This document shows, one piece after another, positions 1 to 10,500 of a stretch of DNA of 64,000 nt; the first letter of the stretch is position 1; each line of letters starts with the position of its first letter. Source of the DNA: Dendrophyllia cribrosa. Its lineage: Eukaryota; Cnidaria; Anthozoa; Scleractinia; Dendrophylliidae. Both the position numbers and the translations under genes were made by a program. The notes under the pieces were generated by a model. The model had not been told where the DNA came from. It ran no database searches and saw only the letters and a program-made list of their open reading frames with translations. The stretch is taken from contig JAJLRJ010000001.1 in assembly GCA_024195265.1 (NCBI GenBank), positions 53,958,202-54,022,201 on the forward strand, read 5' to 3'.

Positions 1-2349
1 AGTCAGAACACTTAACTGTTTATATACAAAAGCTTGTGATAATTTATGAGTTCTTTTCATGTTCGACCATTATTCCAAGTGGTTTACTACGTAAATGTGT
101 ACGTCGATAAACCGCCTCAAGGTTCGAATCGGCTCTTATAAATATATTTCGAAGTTTCACGTCTCTGCTGTTCACACGAGCGAGCTATTAAAAGCTTAGC
201 TGAGCAAATAAAATCAACGGGAGCTTGAATATTTCATTCTCGATTGTTTAGTAAACAAATATTATAAATGATAAAACCACATACTCAAAATCTTGTAAAG
301 GTATCAAAGCCTGTGTTGTTTGCTATAAAAATTTACGATAAGACGGATACATGCGATATATATAGTCCAAGTCTGGCATAATCATAGAACGTGAAATATT
401 ACATCTTCGAACGTCTAATAGAATATCGATCACTGGAATTTTACGACCAATCTTCAGTTTTGGAGTTCGCAAACGTCAGAATATGGTAAACAAACAGATA
501 TTAAACTTAACAATATCGAAGAATGATCAAATCAAGGAGTAAGGCCATCAAACAGGATTATTAAATGGAGTTGAATTTAAAAACAGCTATAAAACGAAGA
601 TTTTGAATTTGAAAGAGGCATCCCATGGCCCGGCCACGTCAATTGTTCGTAGACGGATATCACATTGGTAAAATACAATCACGTATTTTTCCCAAGGCAG
701 ATAAAATTGTTTTTCACTGCTCCTGTCCTAGACATGCCATTCCTCTTGAGACACACATGTCACGATGAAATGTGGATTCAATTATTAACACAGCAAGTCT
801 TCGTCACACACATCAAAGTTGTGTATCATTCGCGCTCAATATTTACACAACGTTTATCTCAAAATCGTCTCTTCAAGCTACCTTTTAGGCCAATGAAACA
901 TTCTCCCTACCTTGAAGCAAAGAAAAGGCAATCTCAAAGGTTCCAACATGACAAAAATACGATTAATATATGTACATGGCTGAGAGCGGATTAACTGCGC
1001 TGCATACGAGTTACCCGCCTAGCGCACGTATGGAATGTTAGGAGAATTTTCGGAAAAATCAAATACAAAATAGAGAACTGGCTTTGTTTTTTTTCTCCTT
1101 TTATCCATAACATTTTTTTCTTTACATAAAAAGACGGGGATTTTAGGCACTTTTGCGATAAAATAGCGCGTTTTTTAATTCAGTCGCAATTCTAAAGAAG
1201 TTTTCAGCTTCAGTTTTATTACTGACCGATTTTATTTGAATTCTCAATACCAGATAGTTGAACAAAAAACCGCAAACCGGCAATGACAATGCGGCATTTT
1301 ACAGTGAAGCACCATAGCATAAAACCATAGCATTAATGTGGTTTTGCAATTTAAAAATATTGAACTAGAATAACAAAAGAAAACTTCAGATCAATTTTTT
1401 CGAAATTAGTACCGTTCATCGAATGCAACAATCGAACGCTTGATCCAGTCAGTAGGTGCGCTTGATCGAAGCAATACCTGGACCAAGTAGTGTCTACGAT
1501 AGATATACACGGGAGCCACAATCTGCCCCAGAAAAACATTGTATTAAAAAAAAACAATCATTTAAATAAAATATAATACGTCCTACAATTTTAAACACGA
1601 ACGGTAATCAGTGCACGATATGAACAGTAGTAAGAACCAATAAAATTTGACACTTAGAAAAAGTTTCGACGTCTTTGTCAAGTGATTTTCTTTTATCAAT
1701 TTATGTGCCGACCAGCATTCCCAGATCTCTGATCAATCTCCATGAGACTCTTCGCGTTGTCTGATAATACTCTCGAGTTTCCTGCGATAAAATATTTCAT
1801 TTAACACAAAACAGTCTTTTGTTTCCGTCTAACCACACTCTTTGTTTCAAATTTGAGGGACAATATAATACCATCATTTTTTGATGATCAATTACTAAAG
1901 AGCTAAAAATGAAATATAAATTCGCTCAGCTGTGAACTAATTAGCGGTAAAATCTTTGGGTAAATATTAACGTCGAATTTTTGTCGTAAAGGACGCAACA
2001 GACGCAAGCGCAAGCAGGCCCAAAGGATGAAATCTGAGAAAGCTCGGTAATCTTGAAAACGCCACAACTGAAGGGCCAAAAATGGCCGAAATCACGATAA
2101 GGATTGTTTCGGGAAACGAAGTGGGTAAAGATAAGATAAGACTTGTATAAAAAATGCATCATGATTTCTTTAGGAAACGTTTTTGACACTTCAGTAGACG
2201 CTAATTACCAAAAGGTCATGTTAGAGCAATCTCACATCGAATAGCTATTTCAAAAAATAATAACATTTTAAAGTAAGTCAAAGGGTGGCACAAGACAAGC
2301 TTCATCGGTATCATCAGTCTTAATTCGTAATTATATTATATAAATAGTT
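1..2349. other. Noncoding AT-rich region, no gene seen
   Basis: No reading frame here resembles a known protein. The longest, 665-994 on the plus strand, opens with TTG rather than ATG, has no domain and sits in ordinary AT-rich sequence. I see no clear transposon ends. Confidence 0.5.
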
Positions 2350-2492
2350 TTTAGCTTCAATTTTTAACTTTTCTGATTAGTGTAGTATTATTGTCAGTCT
2401 TTCGTTTAGTTTAGTTAGATTTTAATTAGCAGGACCTGCGTTGATAGCAGTTTTTTTCTAAACTGACGCAGTCATCCTGGATAAACATGTTC

Positions 2493-2525
<33 letters not shown>
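2350..2525 (+). mobile_element. 3' end of a CR1/L2-like LINE (5'-truncated)
   Basis: The segment carries the tail 'GACCTGCGTTGATAG ... GCAGTCATCCTGGATAAACATG' followed directly by a (TTA)n run. The same tail, 'GACCTGCATTGATAG ... GCAATCCTGTAT', ends the LINE fragment at 53966-54287, where it follows recognisable reverse-transcriptase C-terminal codons. I therefore read this as the 3' UTR and simple-repeat tail of the same LINE family. The left boundary is uncertain. Confidence 0.5.
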
Positions 2526-2590
2526 CAGCCGTATTATTATTATTATTATTATTATCAGCCGTAATAATAATAATAATAATAAATAATATT
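2493..2590. repeat. (TTA)n/(TAA)n microsatellite with palindromic arrangement
   Basis: Two runs of TTA are separated by the spacer CAGCCG, then the run switches to TAA after a second CAGCCG. The TTA and TAA halves are complementary and could form a long hairpin. It probably grew from the LINE tail to its left. Confidence 0.8.
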
Positions 2591-3236
2591 AATAATAGGT
2601 AGGTAGGCTATTCAAATTTTTACAAAAAATTATTTCTCGGAAAAACTTTTAAGGGACAAAAAATTTGTACATTTTTTTTTAAATACATGTAAGAATCAAG
2701 TTTGTATGAAAGTTACTCAATAAAGTTTCATTATCAGCCGTCTCCTTGCTCTATATCCCCCCACTCCCCCGCTACGACCAGTCTCCCGGAGATAGCTGTG
2801 GGGATAGCTGACAAGTCAGACTTTGGAAGGGGGAAGGGTAGGGGGCAGCATAGGGTTGGAATCGGAAAGAAACTATTCGAGGCTGAATCACACGATTTTA
2901 TCTGCAGACAGACTTCAGTCCATTAAAGTTCATTAAAAGTAAGAGAGATTAGGGAACTGCGCGATTCCTGATAACCTGTATGTGTCTGGTGAAGCAGCAG
3001 CTGACTTTTCTGATACTACTACACATTGCTTTGAGATTAAAAGACGTTATTTGTTTAATTAGAACATGTCTTTAGATAAACTTATCTGTATGATTGTTCT
3101 TATCTAGTGATAACAGCAACGCGAAAAAAAAAATGTGACCAGTTTTGGTAAAAATATGGCACTGCGTCGTCCGGCATATCCATGCTTTAAAAAACTTCAT
3201 ACGCAAGTAGGCTTGATACACAAGGACAAAGGTTGT
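2591..3236. other. Noncoding region, no gene seen
   Basis: Contains a short GC-rich patch around 2750-2880 with an open frame of 74 codons that resembles nothing I recognise. No splice-supported gene or transposon end is visible. Confidence 0.4.
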
Positions 3237-3574
3237 GCCTAAAGAATACCGTTCAGAAGGACGTCGGACACCTTATTAAGACTTATATAACGTAATGTCG
3301 ACACATAGAATTTTATTTTCAATAAATTTTTAAGTGTAAAAAAGAAAATCTAAAATCCCCCACTCAGGATTGAACCTGTGATCCCAGCTAGGCTTAGGCT
3401 TAGATAGCCTACCGTACCACTATACCACTGTACCACCTAGCTTCTCGGGTTGTTCAGGCCTAAATTTAACTATATAAACTGCTACCCATAACATCAACTG
3501 AAAGCTAACCAGTTACTCCGTTATATAAGTTTCAATAAGGTGTCCGACGTCCTTCTGAACGGTATTCTTTAGGC
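3237..3574. mobile_element. Foldback MITE with 58-bp inverted repeats and tRNA-like interior
   Basis: Positions 3237-3294 (beginning GCCTAAAGAATACCG) reappear inverted at 3517-3574 with only a few mismatches. The centre contains a tRNA-like sequence on the minus strand. No convincing target-site duplication is visible, so the family is unassigned. Confidence 0.8.
3356..3437 (-). ncRNA. tRNA-like (SINE-head or tRNA pseudogene) sequence
   Basis: On the minus strand an A-box-like TAGTGGTACGG is followed about 35 bases later by a B-box GGTTCAATCC set in a T-arm-like hairpin (CACAG / CTGAG). The two would-be acceptor strands do not pair, so this is not a functional tRNA. It looks like a Pol III-type SINE head or pseudogene inside the surrounding inverted repeat. 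Confidence 0.55.
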
Positions 3575-3596
3575 TAAACCAAGGACAAATCCATAC

Positions 3597-3735
3597 AACC
3601 TCGTTACCAGGGTCCTCTTCGTCCTGTGCCTTGGAGCGAGACCAGAACACGTGATCAGACACGTGACCAGCCCCTGTCAGGGAAGAAGAGAGGGAAGGGA
3701 CGGGAAGAAGATAGACCCTGGGAACGAGGTACGGT
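3597..3735. repeat. Short foldback repeat
   Basis: CAACCTCGTTACCAGGGTC at the left is mirrored by GACCCTGGGAACGAGGT at the right, enclosing a purine-rich stretch and the near-palindrome around ACGTGATCAGACACGTGA. It is a small MITE-like unit with no coding capacity. Confidence 0.6.
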
Positions 3736-4221
3736 TGAACTCCACAAAGCTATTACAATACTATGATCTATAAATTAATCTTCGCTCTAACTTTGTTGAT
3801 CCTAGCAGAGTCTCCAGTTACTGATACCAAGGGCAAACTCGCTATCACTATGCCCCGCACAAATGTTATGAAAAATGGTTTCAGTCGTTTAGGGGCTGTT
3901 TTTTTTAATAGCCTACCCGTTTAGCGACCTTTAGCTGCGGCAGGCAAACTCTCTTGGAGCGTTCGTGCTGACTGAAAGCAATTCTTCTCATTGGGTTACA
4001 GCAAGAGTAGTTTCACATGGCATTCATGTAAAGCGTGAGGTTACTTATAATTTCTTACAATATAGAGTATCTTAGATATAAAAGGGCCTTCCCTTAAAGT
4101 TTGAACATTTTATAAAGCCGAGTGTGTTGAATTTGAGCTCTTGAATACGCTGATTTTTTCCTTGCCAGATGTGCTATCTTTACCTTTTTTTAAACGTGTA
4201 CAAGTATAAAAAGTGCGCACG
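3736..4221. other. Noncoding, probable 3' flank of the membrane protein gene
   Basis: No reading frame or repeat end is recognised. As the membrane-protein exon is on the minus strand and stops at 4222, part of this stretch may be its 3' UTR. No clear polyadenylation signal was fixed. Confidence 0.35.
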
Positions 4222-5136
4222 CTAATTTTTCGTTTTGGAAGACAACGATTCCATACAAAGGGGGATAGAAATAATCAAAGCGCTTATCAAATCTGATATG
4301 CCCACTGCTAACGCGAAGCCTCGCTCAATGCAGTCGAAGTAATACATGACTGAAACCAAAGGCACAGTCCAAACAAGACGATAAACCACTGCTGCAATGG
4401 GCGAAGACTCATTACCATCACCTCCTCCCAAAACATGAAGCCAGCCTATAACGAATGTGGACATGAAATACAAAGCTACCATGCCCTGGGAGAAGCCTTC
4501 GAATGCGTCCAGACCCAATGCATCACGCGCAATCTCGGTTTTCACCATGAAGGTGAGGGAGATCACTATCTGGAAGTAGCCGATTATTTGCGTGCAAGTC
4601 GAGGACCATTTCTGCGCGGGTCTCAGGATTGGAAGCATTATATCTGCTATTTCTCTTAGACACTTCTGCGGAGATGCTCTGGGAGTATTACGGGACCAGA
4701 TGATATATGTTGCTAAAGCCAAGGTAGAATCGAGCAGCGTGAAAGCGGCCGCGAAGAGAAAAGGTATCAGCGACTGCTGATACAACCATATCAAAACTGC
4801 TGAGACAAAAAACAACCTTTCCGGTACAGTTCCTAGAATGGCTCCGTTTCCGATGACCAAGGGGCAGGACCTCGCTGATACTATGTACAACAAACCAATA
4901 ACAACGAGCAAAGCACAGGTCAACCTCCCATACTCGTTGTCACGACCACTAAGTTTCATGTTGAAGAGAGCAAAGTTGAGAATCCTTGGGAAGGCCACAT
5001 TAAGCGCGCCATTGGCAACATAGGCAATGAACGCAGACCAAGCTGTAAATGCCTGCAGGCTGGTAAGTGGTTTTCTCGGAGGTATAGAGAGCATGGTACG
5101 TAACCAGTTCGCTCTTCCAGGGCCATCAGAACCAAC
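4222..5136 (-). CDS. Last exon of an unrecognised multi-pass membrane protein
   Basis: A 915-base open exon encodes about 300 residues with roughly seven hydrophobic segments separated by short charged loops, ending in a basic tail (SLSSKTKN). The 5' end is a strong splice acceptor on the minus strand: a T-rich tract followed by CCGGCAG at 5142-5137, so the exon most likely begins at 5136 and earlier exons exist upstream (higher coordinates). The in-frame TTG further up is not a credible start; an ATG at 5094 could give a free-standing 290-residue protein. I do not recognise the family: no transporter signature, receptor DRY/NPxxY motif or P-loop is evident. It may be a lineage-restricted membrane protein. 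Frame and membrane character are clear; function is unknown. Confidence 0.7.
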   Translation of the reverse strand, partial: VGSDGPGRANWLRTMLSIPPRKPLTSLQAFTAWSAFIAYVANGALNVAFPRILNFALFNMKLSGRDNEYGRLTCALLVVIGLLYIVSARSCPLVIGNGAILGTVPERLFFVSAVLIWLYQQSLIPFLFAAAFTLLDSTLALATYIIWSRNTPRASPQKCLREIADIMLPILRPAQKWSSTCTQIIGYFQIVISLTFMVKTEIARDALGLDAFEGFSQGMVALYFMSTFVIGWLHVLGGGDGNESSPIAAVVYRLVWTVPLVSVMYYFDCIERGFALAVGISDLISALIISIPLCMESLSSKTKN

Positions 5137-5259
5137 CTGCCGGAAAGGTAACAAAAAAAAAAATGAAATTATTAGATATTTGTTTCAAAGCTTATATATC
5201 TACAGGCGTTGACTGTAAACATAGAGCGAGGATTATATCAAATATGCATCATGGTAATC

Positions 5260-5333
5260 TCGTACCCAGATCTCACTCGTGCTTCTCCCTTCCGCCTGAC
5301 CGTGGGAGATCCGGGTACGATATTAGCATCACG
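5260..5333. repeat. Small inverted repeat
   Basis: TCGTACCCAGATCTCAC is mirrored by GTGGGAGATCCGGGTACGA about 35 bases away. The TCGTACCCAG end also occurs near 18614 and 18993, which suggests a dispersed repeat. Confidence 0.5.
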
Positions 5334-5447
5334 GGACATAGAACTCAACAGGGCGAAACAGCTGTCCGCGGTTGCTATTCTGCTTTATCGGTTTCTGTCA
5401 TATTGGTGTCTCGCAAAGTCTACTTTTTTACGTAGTCAGATCAGGAG

Positions 5448-5562
5448 TCACTTTAATAAAACATTTACAAGTGTAATTTACAAGCGTAGCCATTGTTTCA
5501 AAGGTTGAAAACAATACCTACACTTGTAAATTACGAGTGTAAAAGTTTTATTAAATTGACCC
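5448..5562. mobile_element. 115-bp hairpin MITE
   Basis: ACTTTAATAAAACATTTACA at the left returns inverted as TGTAAAAGTTTTATTAAATT at the right, and the arms pair almost to the centre (ATTGTTTCAAAGGTTGAAAACAAT). It is a near-complete foldback with no coding sequence. Confidence 0.65.
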
Positions 5563-5762
5563 CAGCCTTGCAGTTTGTCGGTTATCAAGGGACATCTCCA
5601 TCGTCTTGTGAATTGCTTATTCTTTGGGCGGGCGGGGAAGGGGGTGTTATTCCTCAAAATATTTGGTATGGGTGTGCAACTTACCAATTGAGAGCCTTGC
5701 CCATTTTCAGACCAAAATATGTAATTTGAGACCTGACCCCTGAGAAATTCAGACACGACCTC

Positions 5763-6160
5763 TAATTTGATAGTAGAACAAGGAGCAAAGGACCGCGAAC
5801 GAAACTGCTGCTGGAGTACGTAGGATCTATAGAAGATCTGATCAGCCAAAAATAGTAATCAGTACTGAAACATAGTGAGCAAAGCTGATACTACGGAGAA
5901 CAATTAACGCGACAACGACATGATAGAGCCCAAACTGAAAGCCAAAATGCAACCGTGGACAGCTGTTTCGACCTGTTCAATTGGAACCAATTGGCGTTCG
6001 CGCTAGTTTTTCTATCTTTTTGCTGCTACACCGTGCTGACGAGACCCAACCAGGTCGAAACAGCTGTCCACGGTTACATTTTGGCTTTCAGTTTGGGCTC
6101 TATCATGTCGTTGTCGCGTTAATTGTTCTACGTAGTATCAGCTTTGCTCCTAATTTGATA
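5763..6160. mobile_element. Foldback insertion with 10-bp target duplication
   Basis: TAATTTGATA occurs at 5763-5772 and again at 6151-6160, and the sequence outside reads through as one continuous unit (…acctctaatttgatatcc…). The 378-bp insert contains long inverted arms, about 5878-5970 against 6050-6147 (both with GATAGAGCCCAAACTGAAAG or its complement). Long arms with a 9-11-bp duplication are typical of Mutator-like elements; that assignment is inference. Confidence 0.75.
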
Positions 6161-6332
6161 TCCATTTTGAGACCAAATTAAAACGGTTCAAAAACCATAC
6201 ATACTGAAATAAGGGAGTACCTCGCCCCCGGGCATTTACTGATCTGACCACATTATGCATCCAATCTTGCCGTTTTGGCGCGAAACGAAGAAATAGGGTA
6301 CGAACAATCTCATAATTTGGCCTCGGCCCACT

Positions 6333-7030
6333 TAGTCTGGTGGTCAAATCCAAAAAGGGCTTTATTTTTCGAGTTGGCTGCACCCCATGGGTGGCAAGCT
6401 GTTCTTGGTATCATTTTAAAGCTTAGAGCCTGCTGATCACGAATCTACTTGTTAACACGTAGAAAAAGTGTCCAAACGACTTTGTAACCTGGCCTAAACA
6501 ACCCATACTCCTTTGCGCCAAATTTCTCTAAACTTCCCTTTTTTCCATTTTAATTGCATTTTGACCGCAAAACCTTGTCAAAACCTAGCCAGTTCTACGC
6601 TGTTAGCCCTCTGCAAGTATTTTAACTTTAAAAAGCAGTAAAATTGCTCAATTTTATACATTTTAGTAAATTTTATGCTAATTAGAGTGGAGGGAGCCGA
6701 AAGTGCAAAAACACATTTACATTTTCGCGACATTAACACTTCAAAACTGAACCGTTTCACTCAGATATACTTGTTTCATATTTGAAAATCATTATCTACA
6801 CAGAAACTGACGAATTACGAACAGAAAGAGACAAAAAGGCCATTTTGGGCCAAACCGGAAGTGAAAAAATTACTTCCGGTTTGATCATTCTGCAATAACT
6901 ATGTATGCTATAGGGCTATTTACAACTAAGACGATGCATTTCGTGTATAAAATAACTGAAATTGCTCGTTGGGTTAAAAGTGGGCACTCTTTATTGGTAC
7001 ATTCGATGAAAAATGTGATTAACTATGACA
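6333..7030 (+). repeat. Left terminal inverted repeat of the Academ-like element
   Basis: Pairs with 13425-14123 in inverted orientation. The best-conserved blocks are AGTTGGCTGCACCCCATGGG near the outer end, GTGGAGGGAGCCGAAAGTGC in the middle and TATGTATGCTATAGGG towards the inside. Confidence 0.9.
6852..6887. promoter_or_regulatory. Palindrome with two divergent ETS-type sites in the TIR
   Basis: CAAACCGGAAGT and ACTTCCGGTTTG face each other across nine bases. CCGGAAGT is the ETS/GABP core. The matching place in the right TIR (about 13580-13615) keeps one intact ACTTCCGGTTTG and a degraded partner. It may be a promoter or transposase-binding element; this is inference from motif content only. 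Confidence 0.35.
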
Positions 7031-7556
7031 AGTTGCCATGCAAGACTGCAAATTATTGGAAAAAGATTATCGGTAAGAAACACAAACTAGATGACATGAA
7101 GAAAAAAATTAATATTTTAGCCTGTATACGAACACCTCTGTTATTAGATTTTGAGGGCCAATAAAAACTGATTACGTTGGGATGCCTGTGCTTATTTCAT
7201 GGGCCTGCTGTCATGACCAGCGGTTGTCATTCAAGATGGCTGCCCCCACGAGTTAATACACGATGGATGTCTAGAATGGCTGTAAGTATACATATTTTGC
7301 TTGTATAAATCTCATAAATTGACTGAAATATAGTTCTTCAATTGAACTAGCAAATTTTGACACAAACAAAGATTAATATTGAGAACGGTGCACAATTTTT
7401 TCGATACCGCCGTGTCATATAGTTAATAAAAAAGAGTTTTCTTTGATTCTTTGCTTTATCATTATAAACTTGATACATTGTAATTAGGTTAAATACAATC
7501 ATTGGATTTAAATTGAAGAGAGCCTCTGTTAATTTACAGTTGCTAGGTTAGTGATT

Positions 7557-10500
7557 ATGGCGTTCTCGCTAAATCCGAGGCCATCTACAACTGCCTCAAA
7601 CTGTTTGTGCCACAAACCTGGAGTGCAAGGTCCACTAACAAACTTTTCTGATGTCAGCTGGAACACCTTCAAGGAAGCCGCTGACCTTAGAAAGGATGAA
7701 ATAGCAACAATTATGGAAGGAAAATGGGAAAGCGGTCCATTTGGTGTGTATCACCGAAAATGTTACCAAACGTACACAGCCAAGAACCTTCTTGAGCGTG
7801 CCGCGAAAAAGAGGAAGATAGAGGAGATTCCCTTGTCAGAGGAGAACAGCACTCTATCTTCTGAGCTGCAGGCTAATGCCCTCCTGACCAGATCTTCACT
7901 ACAGGCAGCAGACATGAAGAAATGTGCGATATGTCAAACAGAAAAGACGGATTCCAAAGACAGACGAAGAAAAGAGAAGCTGACCCCATGTGAAACAATG
8001 CAAGCTGGAAAAACTCTTCTCGAGGCGGCACAAATTCGAGATGACCAAAGGCTTATTGTGGCTCTAAGTGATCAAGATCCTATTGCCATCGAGTTATGCT
8101 ATCATAGGACTTGTTATCGGACGTACACAAACACGAAGCAAATAGAAGTCATCAAGAAAAATCAAGAAGGCAAGCTCGAATCTCGATATGATGATGCTTT
8201 TCAGGTACTCAAATCTGAGATGGAGACGAGGCTATTTGGGCGTTTGGAAGTTCTGCGTATGTCTGACCTACGACAAAGATACGTGGAACTTTTATCTCTA
8301 CATGGCGTACAGAACCCTCTGTATCGTTCTGAAAAGCTGAAGGTCAGATTGCAAAAGTCTTATCCGGGAAGAATAAGCTTTTGGCACCCGAGAAATCGAT
8401 CTGAGGCTGAAATTGTCTATTGTGAAGAGGTGTCTAAGGGCCAGATCATTGAGTGTGGTCTTAACTGTAGCATTGAAAATGAAATGTTTGTCACAGAGCC
8501 AGAGGATGTATCTCTAAAGAACCATGTATTTCATGCAGCAAAGACCGTGCGCGCTGCCCTGTTAAGTCAGGAATCGTACATGCCGTGGCCACCATATTCT
8601 AATATCATCAAGGAAGAGAAGATCATAGTTCCAAATGTTGTTTACAACTTACTTGCATGGATCCTAAGCGAGAGTGGTGAGCCAGAAGAAGAGAATAAAG
8701 AAAAGGTGGATGTAGATGAGCACTGTCGGCGGCTTGTTCTCTCCCTTGCTCAAGATCTCTTATACAATGTATCGAATGGAAGACAGAAAACACCGAAGCA
8801 TGTTGCCTTGCCTCTTGCAGTAAAAAATCTCACTGGTTCCAAAGAAGTGATCACTTTGCTGAATAGGTATGGTCATGGAGTGTCGTACGATCAGGTTCTT
8901 GAGATCGAGACAAGTCTCGCCGAGAACCACTTAGAATCACAAGAGCAAGGTGTAATTTTGCCTAAGGTTGTCTGTCCCAATGTGTTTAGCACATTTTGCT
9001 GGGATAACATTGATCTACTTGAAGAAACATTATCGGGAAGACGCACAACTCACTGTACTAATGGCATCGTGGTACAAAGGCAAGTCGCAGGATGCGATCT
9101 ACCACCCGTAGTGACACAAAAAAGGGGTGTCCGAAGGCGCACTTTTCATGCAGCTCCAAGCCAGGTATGGGTGAAAACATTAAGAAATAGCAAACGTGCA
9201 GCATGCAACCATCGAGTTGTGGATGCACGCGGGATATTGCTAAGTACGAAAGAAGCGTAAGAGTTGCTCGAAGCGATAACTTTTTGAGTACTTAGCAGCC
9301 ATCAAAGTGCATCCATAACTCAATCAGACTGAATGGTTCCACAGCTGTGGCGTTTATCATTTCTTTTATAACATATTAATCTAAACAGCGAAATAGGTTT
9401 TGTTTTCATCTGAGTGCTGAGACGTGTATGTGATAGTGTGCCCGCCTTCTGTATGGCGAAAACAACTTATTCTTTTCAATGACATTTTACTGAGAAAATA
9501 TTTTCGCTCAATCCTGTTGTTTTAAGTATCCAGGTAGGTTGTAAAACTAAAAAGAATTTTGTACGTTTTTAACAACTTTTGGTCCCAAATGCATTAAAAC
9601 TCCGCTGTCAAATCAGAATTGTATTCATATTTTAATTGACTCGTATCGGCCTGAGCGCGCACTCGCTTTCGTCATAGTCATGCTTAATTGACCAATCAGA
9701 GCGCGCGCTTTACTTTAGTTATGTTATAAAAAAACTTAGCGAAGTTCACTGCAAATGTATACTTACGTTTTTGATAATAATTAAAGTCCTAACGTATTTG
9801 AATCAACAGATTCATGAGTACAACGCCGGAAAAAGATGTAGCCCTGGTGGATATCCTGTAGATCTTGTACTTGCTAGACGAACGGACGATCGCTGCAAGG
9901 CACTGTCCAAGGACTTTGCATGGTTCTTATCACGACTTCCTTATCCATCGGAAGTGGTCTCAGTCTCTCCGCAAACTGTACCGGGTTGGAGCGGGTTCAA
10001 TGCAGTGGCAAGCAACCAGCAAATTCCATCCAAGAGTATCGTTGGCTATTGCCAACTTATAGATGCTTCACCGACAGAGCTGTCCACAGTGTATACCTTA
10101 CTGAAGAAGTCCGTTGAAATGGCAACTCAGCTAGGCCTCGATGACACTGTTGTGGTTTTAGATCAAGCAATATATGCAAAGGCCCTTGAGGTAGTCTGGA
10201 AGCAGAAGGAGGAGTTTAAGAGCGTTGCGCTACGAATGGGAGGCTTCCATATTACGTGTGTATTTCTTTCAGTTATGGGAAAGCGCTTCAGGGATGGTGG
10301 ACTGAGGGACCTTCTGCTCGAGTCGAGACTGGTAGGCAGTGGCTCACTAAACGGTGTACTTGAGGGGAAGCACTACAATAGGGCACTGCGCACTCATAAG
10401 GTTATTAATTTTTTAATGATCATCATTGTTATTATTGTCATCATTAGCATTATCGTTGTTATTGATCTAATGTTTTTTTCTTCTGCTATTGTTATTATTT

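Noticed and set aside
665..994. 109-codon plus frame
   Set aside because: Starts at TTG, no domain and no splice partners.
3356..3437. Functional tRNA gene
   Set aside because: Acceptor strands do not pair and the anticodon arm is irregular; only A and B boxes are good.
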